From positions 468 to 20,762 of the forward strand of contig DLZQ01000013.1 of assembly GCA_003447295.1 (NCBI GenBank): a stretch of 20,295 nucleotides of DNA, given 5' to 3'. The DNA comes from Lachnospiraceae bacterium (lineage in GTDB: Bacteria; Bacillota; Clostridia; Lachnospirales; Lachnospiraceae). Both the position numbers and the translations under genes were made by a program. A model generated the notes under the pieces. It worked only from the letters and a program-made list of their open reading frames with translations, searched no databases and was not told the origin of the DNA. Positions 1 through 7,401 of this stretch are shown here, piece after piece. The first letter of the stretch is position 1; every line of letters starts with the position of its first letter.

Positions 1-393
1 TTGGGAGCAGCGGCGCTGGGGGACATCGGGAAACATTTCCCGGATACAGATCCCGCGTACAAGGGTATTTCTTCCATAAAATTGCTGGAAAAAGTGGGCG
101 AGCTGCTGGAAGAAAATCATGTGTTTATCGAAAATATTGATGCGACGATCATTGCACAGGCACCGAAGATGCGCCCGCATATCGATACCATGCGGGAAAA
201 TATCGCGAAAGTTCTGCTGATCGATGTGGGACAGGTCAATGTGAAGGCTACCACGGAGGAAGGACTGGGATTCACCGGCAGCGGAGAGGGAATCTCCTCT
301 CAGGCAATCTGTCTGGTGACTACGCCGTTTGATCTTACGGCACAGGCGATGCAGGGCGGCTGCGGAAGCTGCAGCGGATGCCCGAAGAGCTGA
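1..393 (+). CDS. ispF: 2-C-methyl-D-erythritol 2,4-cyclodiphosphate synthase IspF, C-terminal part (5' end outside window)
   Basis: IspF converts CDP-methylerythritol 2-phosphate to methylerythritol 2,4-cyclodiphosphate in the MEP isoprenoid pathway (cytosolic trimer). The 130 visible residues match the family from the [16 protein letters not shown] segment onward, then the conserved QAPKMRPHI block (about residues 53-61) and the [19 protein letters not shown] block near 79-97. The first codon (TTG) is an internal Leu, not a start. The family is usually about 155-160 residues, so roughly 45-50 N-terminal residues, including the first metal ligands, lie upstream. After the usual C-terminus there is an extra tail ending in a C-x2-C-x2-C cluster (C121, C124, C127), which I do not recall as a family feature. 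In Bacillus, ispF lies near cysE-cysS, which agrees with the genes downstream. Confidence 0.93.
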   Translation: MGAAALGDIGKHFPDTDPAYKGISSIKLLEKVGELLEENHVFIENIDATIIAQAPKMRPHIDTMRENIAKVLLIDVGQVNVKATTEEGLGFTGSGEGISSQAICLVTTPFDLTAQAMQGGCGSCSGCPKS

Positions 394-413
394 TAATTTC
401 GGAAAATAAGAAC

Positions 414-442
414 TTGACAAATGGGTCGATAGGATATAGACT
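414..442 (+). promoter_or_regulatory. Promoter of the blaI-blaR1 pair
   Basis: A perfect -35 TTGACA (414-419) is followed by a 17-bp spacer and a -10 TAGACT (437-442). The predicted start of transcription is near 449, in the middle of the large inverted repeat at 424-474. Spacing and position before blaI support a sigma-A promoter; the -10 is only moderately good. Confidence 0.6.
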
Positions 443-474
443 TTAATTAGAACAAGGTCTGTATACCATCGACC
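424..474 (+). repeat. 18-bp inverted repeat between ispF and blaI: operator and/or ispF terminator
   Basis: Left arm 424-441 and right arm 457-474 are reverse complements at 15 of 18 positions around a 15-nt loop, and the right arm runs into CCTTTTAT. As RNA it could end ispF transcription. As DNA it overlaps the -10 of the blaI promoter and is centred at the expected transcription start, which suits an operator for the BlaI-type repressor. The sequence cannot decide between the two roles. Confidence 0.6.
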
Positions 475-560
475 TTTTATAATGTTATGAGTGCAAAAAA
501 GCCAATAGGATTGCATAATTGGCAAGTGCTGGATTAAGAAGGATACAAGGAGGAATGGGA

Positions 561-914
561 ATGTATCAGATGACGGAGACAGAATACAAATTTGCTGAGC
601 TGATCTGGGAGGAGGAACCCATCGGTTCCGGAGAACTGGTAAAACAGTGCGCGGAGAAGTTCGGCTGGAAGAAATCCACTACCTATACGTTTATTAAAAA
701 GCTTTGTGAGAACGGTATTTTCAAAAATGAGAATGCCATCGTATCTTCCGTATTGAATAAGGAGGAATACCACAGAGCCCAGGGGGAGGCTTTCGTGGAG
801 AAGGCTTATGGCGGTTCGCTGCCGAAGATGATCGCAGCATTTATCCAGAGCAAGAAGCTCAGCGCAGCGCAGATCGCTGAGATCGAAGCTATGATCGAGG
901 ATTATAAGAGCTGA
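561..914 (+). CDS. BlaI/MecI/CopY-family transcriptional repressor
   Basis: A 117-residue winged-helix repressor of the BlaI/MecI/CopY family. The N-terminal half (about residues 5-75) has the family pattern: MTETEYKFAELIWEEEPIGS, then a recognition helix with WKKSTTYTFIKKLCENGIF and a wing. The C-terminal helices (about 80-117) form the dimerisation part. Proteins of this type bind operators as dimers and are inactivated by proteolysis triggered by a partner BlaR1-type sensor, which here is the next gene (13-nt gap). I chose ATG 561 because AAGGAGG (548-554) lies 6 nt before it; ATG 555 abuts that site and a TTG at 519 has no ribosome site. The target operator is likely the dyad at 424-474. 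The regulated target may be only this operon, since no beta-lactamase gene is present in the window. Confidence 0.9.
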   Translation: MYQMTETEYKFAELIWEEEPIGSGELVKQCAEKFGWKKSTTYTFIKKLCENGIFKNENAIVSSVLNKEEYHRAQGEAFVEKAYGGSLPKMIAAFIQSKKLSAAQIAEIEAMIEDYKS

Positions 915-927
915 CGGAGGAGATTGG

Positions 928-3642
928 ATGAGGGAGATTTTAGAGAAGGTATTAGGGATCGTTTGTAACTTGAGCCTGGTGGGAAGCTATTGCATTTTGC
1001 TGGTGCTGGTGGCGAGACTGGTGCTTCGCAGGGCTCCCAGATGGTGTTCTTATCTGTTGTGGGGGATCGTGTTTCTGCGCCTGTGCTGCCCGGCATTTCC
1101 GCAGACACAGATCAGCCTGATCCCACAGCGGCTGGTAACGGAACAGACGGTGAGCACCGCACTGACAGCATCCGGAGAAAAAGCAACCTTGGAAAATCCG
1201 ACCGCGGAAGCAATACAGATTTCAGGCATGACGGAGCAGATCGATAGTGACGATGGCAGTCAGTCGGAGGCACTTTCGCAGGAGTCCTCTATGGTAACCG
1301 GACAGACAGGAATGTCTGCAACGAGCGGTCAAACCAAGGAAATGTTTGCAACACACAGCACACAGATGCTGAAAACACTGGCGGGAATCGTGTTACCGTA
1401 CTTGTGGCTGATCGGGTTTGTTGGGTTTGCCGGTTATCATCTGTTTTCCTATCTGCGGATGTATTACCGTCTGCGTCAGCCGGAAAATGGCGTTCATAAA
1501 GTAGAAGAAGGAATTTGTGAGATTAAGAGTGGACACCTTTCTTTTGTCATGGGGATCCTGCATCCGACCATTTATCTGTCGTCGGAGCTTGCCGGGGAGA
1601 GCAGAGAGGTAGTGTTGTGCCATGAGAGGGTGCATTTGCAGAGAAGAGACTATCTGATCAAGCCGGCAGTGCTTTTTATCTGCTGTGTGCATTGGTTCAA
1701 TCCCCTGGTGTGGCTGGCATTTTACCTGATGAATATGGACTGTGAGATGTCCTGTGACGAAAAAGTGGTAAAGCTTTTGGGAGAGGAAAGCAAGAAGGTC
1801 TATTCTTATACACTGCTGGAGGAAGCCAGCGACGGCAGGTGGAGAAAATACCGCGGTGGTACGATCTGCGCGCTGTTATCCTTCGGAGAGGATCACGTGA
1901 AGAGCAGGATCCGTCATGTGCTGGATTATCGCAAGCCTCCGTTCTGGATCCTTATCGGTGCGGTGGCGGTGATCGCAGCACTCATCATCGGCCTGTGCAG
2001 TAATCCGGGAGAAAACCGCAGTGAGGAAAAACTGCCTACGGAAACTGCACCGTCTGCCCAGAATGAGCCGGTGGATATCAGTGATACGGAGTATTCCGAT
2101 GAGGCTGTCTGGACACAGGAAGAATGGGATATTTATGCGGAAAAGCTGTCGTATGTAACGTTTGAGACACGCTCCGATTTCGCGGAATTTTATTCCCCCG
2201 AGAGGATCGAGAGTACCCATTCCTTTGCACAGGAGAAGGGATGGTATGTTAATCACAGAAGGTATGCCGGGGATCCTGCGAACTGGGAGATGTTCGAAAA
2301 CAGCCGTTTCGAGGAGCAGTACGGCACCGGTGATCACAGATCCTACGAGGATTATAAGGACCCTGTGACGGCGGCAAAGCAGCTTCTGTCACTGGGGAAG
2401 GGTGCCGGTGAGGTGACGGAAGTCCTCTACGAGGCGGCAAGACAGTACCAGCTCTATGGCGATGACCGTATGGGAGAAGGATCGGTGGTCAATGTGGAGT
2501 ATACTTTTGAGAAGGATGGTTCTGTGATCGAGATTCCTATGGTGCTGGCGGAGGAGGAACAGAAGATCTGGCTGTTGTCTACCGGAGATGTGAGTGCGGC
2601 AGCAAAGCAGAAGATCGGACCGCTCCCGGGAGAGCAGTCTGCACGGAAAGTCTATGTGGAATATGAAGCGTATTCCCCGGGAAATATGCCGGCAGGACAG
2701 TATACAGAGTATCTGGAGACGAAGATCGGAAGCTATTCCGGTTCCGGTATTCATATTCAGGTATCCAGCTGCGGAATCTACGTGATGTATAATCATACCT
2801 TCCGGTGTGTGTCTGCGGATGGCATCCCGGAAAATATGGCATCGGCTGCGATCTGTGACCGGACCTACTACAATACTTCCAACGCTTATAACGAGAAGCT
2901 GCAGGAGGACAGCAGTGTCGGCTGGATGGGCAGCAGGGTATTCTATATGACAGAAGCAGCGGAGCATTTACAGGAGGACGGGAAACCTACACTGTATACG
3001 GTGAAGAACTGCAGCCTGGCAGGTGATACCGGATGGGAATTGACCGGGGAAGAAACGGCAGAACCTGTGCTTCCGTTTTCCATGAAAGTACAGAATGGTT
3101 TCGTGACGGTCTATAACGGCAACGGAGAACTCTATCAGCAGTATTCCATCAGTGGTCTGGACGCCGGAGCTGACAGGCTGGATCAGGTGTCAAGGGACCG
3201 GTATGCTGTGGAATGGCGGGAGGATATTTTATCTCATCCCGGTATGGTATGCGATGTGTCCCAGAGAACTTTTTCTGAGACCTATGCACTGATCGATCTG
3301 GATGGAGATGCGACATCGGAGCGGATCACACTACAAACAGACGCCTGGAAGAACGTGGAAGGAAACAGCCCGGTGAATTACACCTTCGGAGTGGAAGGTA
3401 ACAATGTAGACCGCCATGCAAGACTGTTGGACAACAGCATTCTCGCTTACAGTCCGGATGGGGAGCAGATCGTGATCGCACTGTATGAGACCGGAGATGA
3501 TGCAAAAGCGAGAACCATATTCTTCACCTACGATGGGGAAAAATTACAGGAGACCGGAAGTCTGGAGGCGGACATCCGACGGTGCCAGTACTGGATCCTG
3601 GATGCGGCACCGGAGGGACAGTGGATACTTCTGGAAGAATAA
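928..3642 (+). CDS. BlaR1/MecR1-like M56-family membrane metalloprotease with a large unrecognised C-terminal outer domain
   Basis: 904 residues, longer than classical BlaR1 (about 600). The N-terminus carries membrane segments near residues 15-35 and 38-55, then a Ser/Thr/Gln-rich loop, then a segment near 152-172. The zinc protease core follows, with H232-E-R-V-H236 and the downstream CEMSCDEK block (272-279), as in M56 peptidases. A last membrane helix lies near 338-359. Residues 360-904 should be outside the cell. They do not show the ordered SxxK, SxN and KTG motifs of a penicillin-binding sensor. A DLDGDATSER stretch (790-799) looks like a calcium-binding FG-GAP/EF-loop type motif. The gene follows the repressor with GGAGG 7 nt before its ATG and ends before a terminator, so the two form an operon. 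By family analogy, an outside signal activates the protease, which removes the BlaI-type repressor. The ligand is unknown. Confidence 0.88.
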   Translation: MREILEKVLGIVCNLSLVGSYCILLVLVARLVLRRAPRWCSYLLWGIVFLRLCCPAFPQTQISLIPQRLVTEQTVSTALTASGEKATLENPTAEAIQISGMTEQIDSDDGSQSEALSQESSMVTGQTGMSATSGQTKEMFATHSTQMLKTLAGIVLPYLWLIGFVGFAGYHLFSYLRMYYRLRQPENGVHKVEEGICEIKSGHLSFVMGILHPTIYLSSELAGESREVVLCHERVHLQRRDYLIKPAVLFICCVHWFNPLVWLAFYLMNMDCEMSCDEKVVKLLGEESKKVYSYTLLEEASDGRWRKYRGGTICALLSFGEDHVKSRIRHVLDYRKPPFWILIGAVAVIAALIIGLCSNPGENRSEEKLPTETAPSAQNEPVDISDTEYSDEAVWTQEEWDIYAEKLSYVTFETRSDFAEFYSPERIESTHSFAQEKGWYVNHRRYAGDPANWEMFENSRFEEQYGTGDHRSYEDYKDPVTAAKQLLSLGKGAGEVTEVLYEAARQYQLYGDDRMGEGSVVNVEYTFEKDGSVIEIPMVLAEEEQKIWLLSTGDVSAAAKQKIGPLPGEQSARKVYVEYEAYSPGNMPAGQYTEYLETKIGSYSGSGIHIQVSSCGIYVMYNHTFRCVSADGIPENMASAAICDRTYYNTSNAYNEKLQEDSSVGWMGSRVFYMTEAAEHLQEDGKPTLYTVKNCSLAGDTGWELTGEETAEPVLPFSMKVQNGFVTVYNGNGELYQQYSISGLDAGADRLDQVSRDRYAVEWREDILSHPGMVCDVSQRTFSETYALIDLDGDATSERITLQTDAWKNVEGNSPVNYTFGVEGNNVDRHARLLDNSILAYSPDGEQIVIALYETGDDAKARTIFFTYDGEKLQETGSLEADIRRCQYWILDAAPEGQWILLEE

Positions 3643-3661
3643 AATACTATTGTGATTACAG

Positions 3662-3698
3662 AGGTTCTATGCTAATATAAATGGCATAGGACCTTTTC
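3662..3698 (+). terminator. Terminator of the blaI-blaR1 operon
   Basis: An 11-bp stem (3662-3672 with 3684-3694, one G-U pair) encloses an 11-nt loop and is followed by TTTTC. It lies 20 nt after the blaR1-like stop codon. Confidence 0.8.
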
Positions 3699-3790
3699 TA
3701 TTATCAGATCTATTTTCTATTAGAACCCAATGTCGGAGAAATTTTCCAATCCATTGAAATTAAGTAGAAAATATGCTTTTAACTTTATGT

Positions 3791-3812
3791 TTGCAACTAA
3801 AAACAGTTGCAA
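3791..3812 (+). promoter_or_regulatory. Probable HicB operator (8-bp perfect inverted repeat)
   Basis: TTGCAACT (3791-3798) and its exact reverse complement AGTTGCAA (3805-3812) are separated by 6 nt. The right arm contains the whole -35 element of the hicA promoter. HicB antitoxins with a ribbon-helix-helix domain usually repress their own promoter by binding such a dyad, so an autoregulatory role is inferred. Confidence 0.6.
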
Positions 3813-3835
3813 AAAGCAAGCAGAAAAAATATAAT
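3807..3835 (+). promoter_or_regulatory. Promoter of hicAB
   Basis: -35 TTGCAA (3807-3812), a 17-bp spacer and a perfect -10 TATAAT (3830-3835), 20 nt before the hicA ATG. Confidence 0.75.
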
Positions 3836-3855
3836 ATAACTAACAAGGGGTACAA

Positions 3856-4059
3856 ATGGGACAAAAGGAAAAACTAATTTTATTGGATTATCTGGAATTT
3901 ACGAAATCCAATAAGGGGAAAACCAGCGGTTCGAGAGTGATGTTTACCAGTGAGGAGCACGGGAGCATATTACTGCATAAGCCGCATCCGCAAAAGGAAT
4001 TGAAAGCATACCAGGTCAGACAATTATGTGATCTGTTGGAACAGGAGGGATTGATTTGA
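3856..4059 (+). CDS. hicA: HicA-family toxin, short and probably internally deleted
   Basis: A 67-residue product. Residues from SNKGKTSGSRVMF (about 18-30) through HKPHPQKELKAYQVRQLCDLLEQEGLI match the HicA mRNA-interferase group in which the usual GSH triad reads GSR. HicA toxins bind RNA through a small double-stranded-RNA-binding-like fold and cleave mRNA. From memory, relatives of this subgroup are about 80-85 residues, with 15-17 more residues between the KEKLI start and the LL.YL.F.KSNKGK segment. Here MGQKEKLI runs straight into LLDYLEF, so the first helix and the following linker appear deleted in frame. AAGGGG lies 5 nt before the ATG. The stop overlaps the hicB start by 4 nt. The family is clear from the partner; toxic activity is doubtful. 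Confidence 0.75.
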   Translation: MGQKEKLILLDYLEFTKSNKGKTSGSRVMFTSEEHGSILLHKPHPQKELKAYQVRQLCDLLEQEGLI

Positions 4060-4388
4060 AAAATACGATGGAATATAACGGGTATGTCGGCAGCGTAGAA
4101 TTTTCCGAGGAGAATGGAATTTTTTTCGGAAAGGTAATGGGGATCCGTTCCCTGATCTCTTATGAAGGAACCGATGCCAAGAGTCTGGTAGAAGATTTTC
4201 ATGGGGCGGTAGATGATTATCTGTTACTATGTGAAGAAAATGGGAAAATTCCGGAGAAGGCATATAAAGGTAGTTTTAATATCAGAATTGCACCGGAAAC
4301 ACATAAAAAGTTAGTGATTCATGCGACTGCACGCCAGATGTCACTGAATGAATACGTGAGGGAAACCTTGGAAAAAGCTGTAATGTAG
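4056..4388 (+). CDS. hicB: HicB-family antitoxin with C-terminal ribbon-helix-helix domain
   Basis: A 110-residue antitoxin. The N-terminal part (about 5-70) is the partly degraded RNase-H-like HicB fold, with YNGYVGSVEFSEENGIFFGKV and the usual DFHGAVDDYL segment. The C-terminal part (about 73-110, FNIRIAPETHKKLVIHATA then MSLNEYVRETLEKAV) is a ribbon-helix-helix/Arc-type DNA-binding domain. HicB neutralises HicA and represses the operon. The TTG start at 4056 is preferred: AGGAGG (4043-4048) is 7 nt upstream and the start overlaps the hicA TGA, the usual coupled arrangement. ATG 4068 would lie 19 nt from that ribosome site. The protein appears full length and intact, unlike its toxin. Confidence 0.88.
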   Translation: MKNTMEYNGYVGSVEFSEENGIFFGKVMGIRSLISYEGTDAKSLVEDFHGAVDDYLLLCEENGKIPEKAYKGSFNIRIAPETHKKLVIHATARQMSLNEYVRETLEKAVM

Positions 4389-4395
4389 GAAACTC

Positions 4396-4420
4396 CGGGG
4401 TTGACAAAACCCGTATTTTT
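4396..4420 (+). terminator. Weak hairpin with T-run after hicB, overlapping the next promoter
   Basis: CGGG (4396-4399) plus TT can pair with AACCCG (ending 4413) with one bulged G, followed by TATTTTT. The stem is short. Its loop side contains the -35 TTGACA of the T-box promoter, so the same bases may serve both as hicAB terminator and as promoter. Confidence 0.35.
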
Positions 4421-4429
4421 GCATATCTT
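4401..4429 (+). promoter_or_regulatory. Promoter of the T-box/cysE operon
   Basis: A perfect -35 TTGACA (4401-4406), 17-bp spacer and -10 TATCTT (4424-4429). Expected transcript start is about 4436. Confidence 0.7.
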
Positions 4430-4435
4430 ATTTAG

Positions 4436-4749
4436 TAGGAATTATCATTTTACAGAACAAAGGCATGGAGCAGGAAAAGTACTTTTCGGTGGGACGCCAG
4501 AGAGAAGCTGTTAGAAGCTGGGAGCGGCTTTCGTCTGAGGAAAAGGAAGTGCGCCTGTGAGCTGATCCGGGGAACGTTAACAGTAATCAGTATCCGGATC
4601 CGGTAAGCACCCGTTATGTGCACGGTGTTCTACATAGAGTGTAAAACGCCGGGCGTAGAACGTCAGAGTGAAGGGCATTGTCCCTTAAGTAGAGTGGAAC
4701 CGCGGATAAATTCGTCTCTAAGAGAAGAGTTTGTTCGCGGTATTTTTTT
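4436..4749 (+). promoter_or_regulatory. T-box leader, tRNA-Cys specific
   Basis: The conserved T-box core AGAGTGGAACCGCGG is at 4691-4705. The bases that pair with the uncharged tRNA end read TGGA (4695-4698), so the matching tRNA should have U at position 73, as tRNA-Cys does. TGC at 4550-4552, in the 3' side of the Stem I region, is a good candidate for the Cys specifier codon. The terminator pairs ACCGCG (4699-4704) with CGCGGT (4736-4741), followed by A and seven T. Its left arm lies inside the T-box core, so antiterminator and terminator exclude each other. Uncharged tRNA-Cys should therefore turn on the downstream cysE and cysS genes. I did not fold the full Stem I. Confidence 0.92.
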
Positions 4750-4761
4750 CGAGGTGAGAAC

Positions 4762-5487
4762 ATGGGCATCATCAAAAATTTAAAAGAAGAAGTCCGTATT
4801 ATCAAGGAACGTGATCCTGCGATCCATTCCTCCATGGAGGTTCTATTGTATCCCAGCTTCAAGGTCATGATCCATTACAGACTGGCGCATAAGCTGTACC
4901 TGAGCGGACATTATTTCTGGGCGCGGTATATCTCCCAGCGGGGCGTGCGCAAGACCGGCATCGAGATTCATCCCGGTGCACAGATTGGCAAGGGATTTTT
5001 CATCGATCACGGTAACGGTGTCATCATCGGTGAGACGACGATCATCGGCGATAATGTGACCCTGTATCAGGGCGTGACCCTGGGAGGTACCGGTAAGGAG
5101 CACGGCAAGCGTCACCCCACCATCGGCAACAACGTCATGATCAGTGCGGGAGCGAAAGTCCTGGGGTCCTTCACCATCGGAGATAATTCGAAGATCGGTG
5201 CCGGAAGCGTAGTCTTAAGCGAAGTGCCGCCCGGATCTACGGTGGTAGGTGTACCGGGACGCGTGGTAAAGCGTAACAACGCAAGTCTTCCCCAGGAGAC
5301 CATGAACCAGACGGATCTCCCCGATCCGGTACGGGAGGACATCACGGTATTGCAGCGTGAGAATTCCGAACTGACCAACCGGGTACTGGAAATGGAAGAT
5401 GAATTAAAGCAGCTGCGCAGGCTGGTGGTAATGAGTGCGGAGACCGGGGAACAGCCCCAATCTGCAGAAAATGACAAGACAGTGTGA
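4762..5487 (+). CDS. cysE: Serine O-acetyltransferase
   Basis: Makes O-acetyl-L-serine from serine and acetyl-CoA, the first step of cysteine synthesis. An alpha-helical N-terminal region (about 1-65) is followed by a left-handed beta-helix of hexapeptide repeats (about 66-170). The active-site histidines are visible as IDHGNGVIIGET (H83) and KRHPTIG (H118). The acidic partner at position 68 is Glu in IEIHPGA, a form I associate with Gram-positive enzymes. After the acyltransferase domain there is a longer tail (about 175-241) with a short predicted coiled coil around LQRENSELTNRVLEMEDELK. Relatives of about 215-220 residues lack most of it. It does not end in the Ile used by some CysE proteins to bind CysK. 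GAGGTGAG precedes the ATG. It is the first gene behind the tRNA-Cys T-box, which fits its role. Confidence 0.95.
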   Translation: MGIIKNLKEEVRIIKERDPAIHSSMEVLLYPSFKVMIHYRLAHKLYLSGHYFWARYISQRGVRKTGIEIHPGAQIGKGFFIDHGNGVIIGETTIIGDNVTLYQGVTLGGTGKEHGKRHPTIGNNVMISAGAKVLGSFTIGDNSKIGAGSVVLSEVPPGSTVVGVPGRVVKRNNASLPQETMNQTDLPDPVREDITVLQRENSELTNRVLEMEDELKQLRRLVVMSAETGEQPQSAENDKTV

Positions 5488-5537
5488 TAAAATAAAGATA
5501 TATCATTGCAAAAATCGCAACTAGGAAAGGATAAACA

Positions 5538-6953
5538 ATGAGCATTCAAATCTACAACACCTTAAGCAAGAGAAAAGAAGAATTCAAGCCCTTAGAGCCG
5601 GGCAAAGTGAAAATGTATGTCTGTGGACCTACCGTATACAACCTGATCCATATCGGAAATGCCCGCCCTATGATCGTATTTGATACTGTGCGCCGCTACA
5701 TGGAATACAAGGGGTATGAAGTGAACTATGTATCCAACTTCACAGATGTGGACGATAAGATCATCAAAAAAGCTAACGAAGAGGGCGTTGAGCCTGGCGT
5801 GATCTCCGAGCGTTACATTGCAGAGTGCAAAAAGGACATGGAGGGCATGAACATCGAGCCCGCTACCAGGAACCCCAAGGCTACCGAGGAGATCGGCGGC
5901 ATGCTGGACATGATCCAGACCCTGATCGATAAGGGACATGCTTATGCTGCTGCAGACGGTACCGTATATTTCCGTACCAGAAGCTTCAAGGACTACGGCA
6001 AGCTGTCTCATAAGAATCTGGACGACTTACAGGGCGGTAACCGTTCTCTGTTAGTCTCCGGTGAGGACCAGAAGGAAGATCCCTTAGATTTCGTACTGTG
6101 GAAGCCGAAAAAAGAAGGCGAGCCTTACTGGGATTCCTGCTGGTGTCAGGGACGTCCAGGATGGCACATCGAGTGCTCCGTCATGAGTAAACGTTATCTC
6201 GGCGAAGAGATCGATATTCATGCCGGCGGAGAGGATCTGATCTTCCCTCATCATGAAAATGAGATCGCACAGTCCGAGGCAGCCAATGACAAGCCTTTTG
6301 CAAAATACTGGATGCACAATGCTTTCCTGAACATTGATAACCGCAAGATGTCCAAATCTCTGGGTAATTTCTTCACTGTCCGGGAGATCTCCGAAAAATA
6401 CGATCTGCAGGTACTGCGTTTCTTCATGCTGTCCGCGCATTACAGAAGCCCGCTGAATTTCAGCGCTGACTTGATGGAAGCTGCGAAGAACGGCTATGAG
6501 AGAATCGTCACCAGCGTGGATAATCTGAAATTCTTACTGGACAAGGCAGCAGATACCGAAATGACCGGGGAAGAGAAGAAGTTACTTACCGAGGCACAGG
6601 GCTTTGAGACCAAGTTTGACGAAGCCATGGATGATGATTTCAACACCGCAGATGCACTGGCAGCTATTTTCGAGCTGGTAAAATTCGTGAATTCCAATGC
6701 TAAGGCTGAGAGCAGCAAGGCATTTCTGGAAGCATTAAAGCAGGAGATCGTGACCCTGTCCGATATCTGCGGACTGATCGTGGACAAAAAAGCAGAGATG
6801 TTAGACAGCGACATTGAGGCACTGATCGAGGAGCGTCAGGCAGCCAGAAAGGCGAAGAACTTCGCAAGAGCCGACGAGATCCGTGATGAACTGTTAGCTA
6901 AGGGCATTGTACTGGAAGATACCAGAGAGGGTGTAAAATGGAAGAGAGCATAA
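5538..6953 (+). CDS. cysS: Cysteinyl-tRNA synthetase
   Basis: Charges tRNA-Cys with cysteine in the cytosol. The 471-residue length is normal for this class I enzyme. The sequence shows the zinc ligand C29 in CGPTVYN, the HIGH-type signature H38-I-G-N41, the WHIECS and HAGGEDLIFPHHENE zinc-binding blocks, and the second signature K270-M-S-K-S274. The anticodon-binding and helical C-terminal parts follow. AGGAAAGG lies about 10 nt before the ATG. It follows cysE after 50 nt without a terminator, so it should share the T-box transcript. The last 16 nt overlap mrnC, pointing to translational coupling. Confidence 0.97.
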   Translation: MSIQIYNTLSKRKEEFKPLEPGKVKMYVCGPTVYNLIHIGNARPMIVFDTVRRYMEYKGYEVNYVSNFTDVDDKIIKKANEEGVEPGVISERYIAECKKDMEGMNIEPATRNPKATEEIGGMLDMIQTLIDKGHAYAAADGTVYFRTRSFKDYGKLSHKNLDDLQGGNRSLLVSGEDQKEDPLDFVLWKPKKEGEPYWDSCWCQGRPGWHIECSVMSKRYLGEEIDIHAGGEDLIFPHHENEIAQSEAANDKPFAKYWMHNAFLNIDNRKMSKSLGNFFTVREISEKYDLQVLRFFMLSAHYRSPLNFSADLMEAAKNGYERIVTSVDNLKFLLDKAADTEMTGEEKKLLTEAQGFETKFDEAMDDDFNTADALAAIFELVKFVNSNAKAESSKAFLEALKQEIVTLSDICGLIVDKKAEMLDSDIEALIEERQAARKAKNFARADEIRDELLAKGIVLEDTREGVKWKRA

Positions 6954-7378
6954 CCCTTCTTACTAAGATCAAGCAGACCTTCGACTGCGAGGGGCAGGAC
7001 GTCCGGGCATATTCTCCGCTGACATTAGCCTACATCGGAGACGGGATCTATGAACTGGTGATCCGAAGCATTGTGGTGGAACGTGCCAACCGCTCCGCCA
7101 ATGACCTGCATAAAAAGACAACACGCTATGTAAAAGCACCGGCGCAGTCCGCCATGATCGAGGCACTGCTTCCGGAGCTGACGGAGGACGAGGAAGCGGT
7201 GTACCGCAGAGGACGCAACGCCAAATCCTACACCACAGCGAAAAATGCTTCTGTGGCAGACTACCGCAGAGCTACCGGATTTGAAGCACTGATGGGGTAT
7301 CTGTACCTGACGGGACAGACAGACCGGATGCTTGAGCTGATCAAAGACGGTATCCGCCTGGCAGGGTTGGAGATCTGA
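6938..7378 (+). CDS. mrnC: Mini-ribonuclease 3 (23S rRNA maturation)
   Basis: A 146-residue RNase III-type catalytic domain without the double-stranded-RNA-binding domain. In Bacillus, Mini-III trims the 23S rRNA precursor. Visible features are SPLTLAYIGDGIYEL, with the catalytic-type Asp at residue 35, and the second acidic block at GFEALMGYLYL near the C-terminus. The length fits the family. The start overlaps the 3' end of cysS by 16 nt, the same order as in Bacillus subtilis (cysS-mrnC-rlmB). No terminator follows; instead the 18-bp repeat array begins 23 nt after the stop. Confidence 0.93.
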   Translation: MEESITLLTKIKQTFDCEGQDVRAYSPLTLAYIGDGIYELVIRSIVVERANRSANDLHKKTTRYVKAPAQSAMIEALLPELTEDEEAVYRRGRNAKSYTTAKNASVADYRRATGFEALMGYLYLTGQTDRMLELIKDGIRLAGLEI

Positions 7379-7401
7379 GGGTAATGTAACACATGTGACA
7401 G

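Noticed and set aside
519..560. Upstream start for the BlaI-type gene
   Set aside because: It lacks a ribosome site, and the family N-terminus begins at the ATG at 561, which has AAGGAGG at ideal spacing.
2389..2967. Minus-strand frame of 192 codons within blaR1
   Set aside because: Shadow of the coding strand with no ribosome site and no protein-family resemblance.
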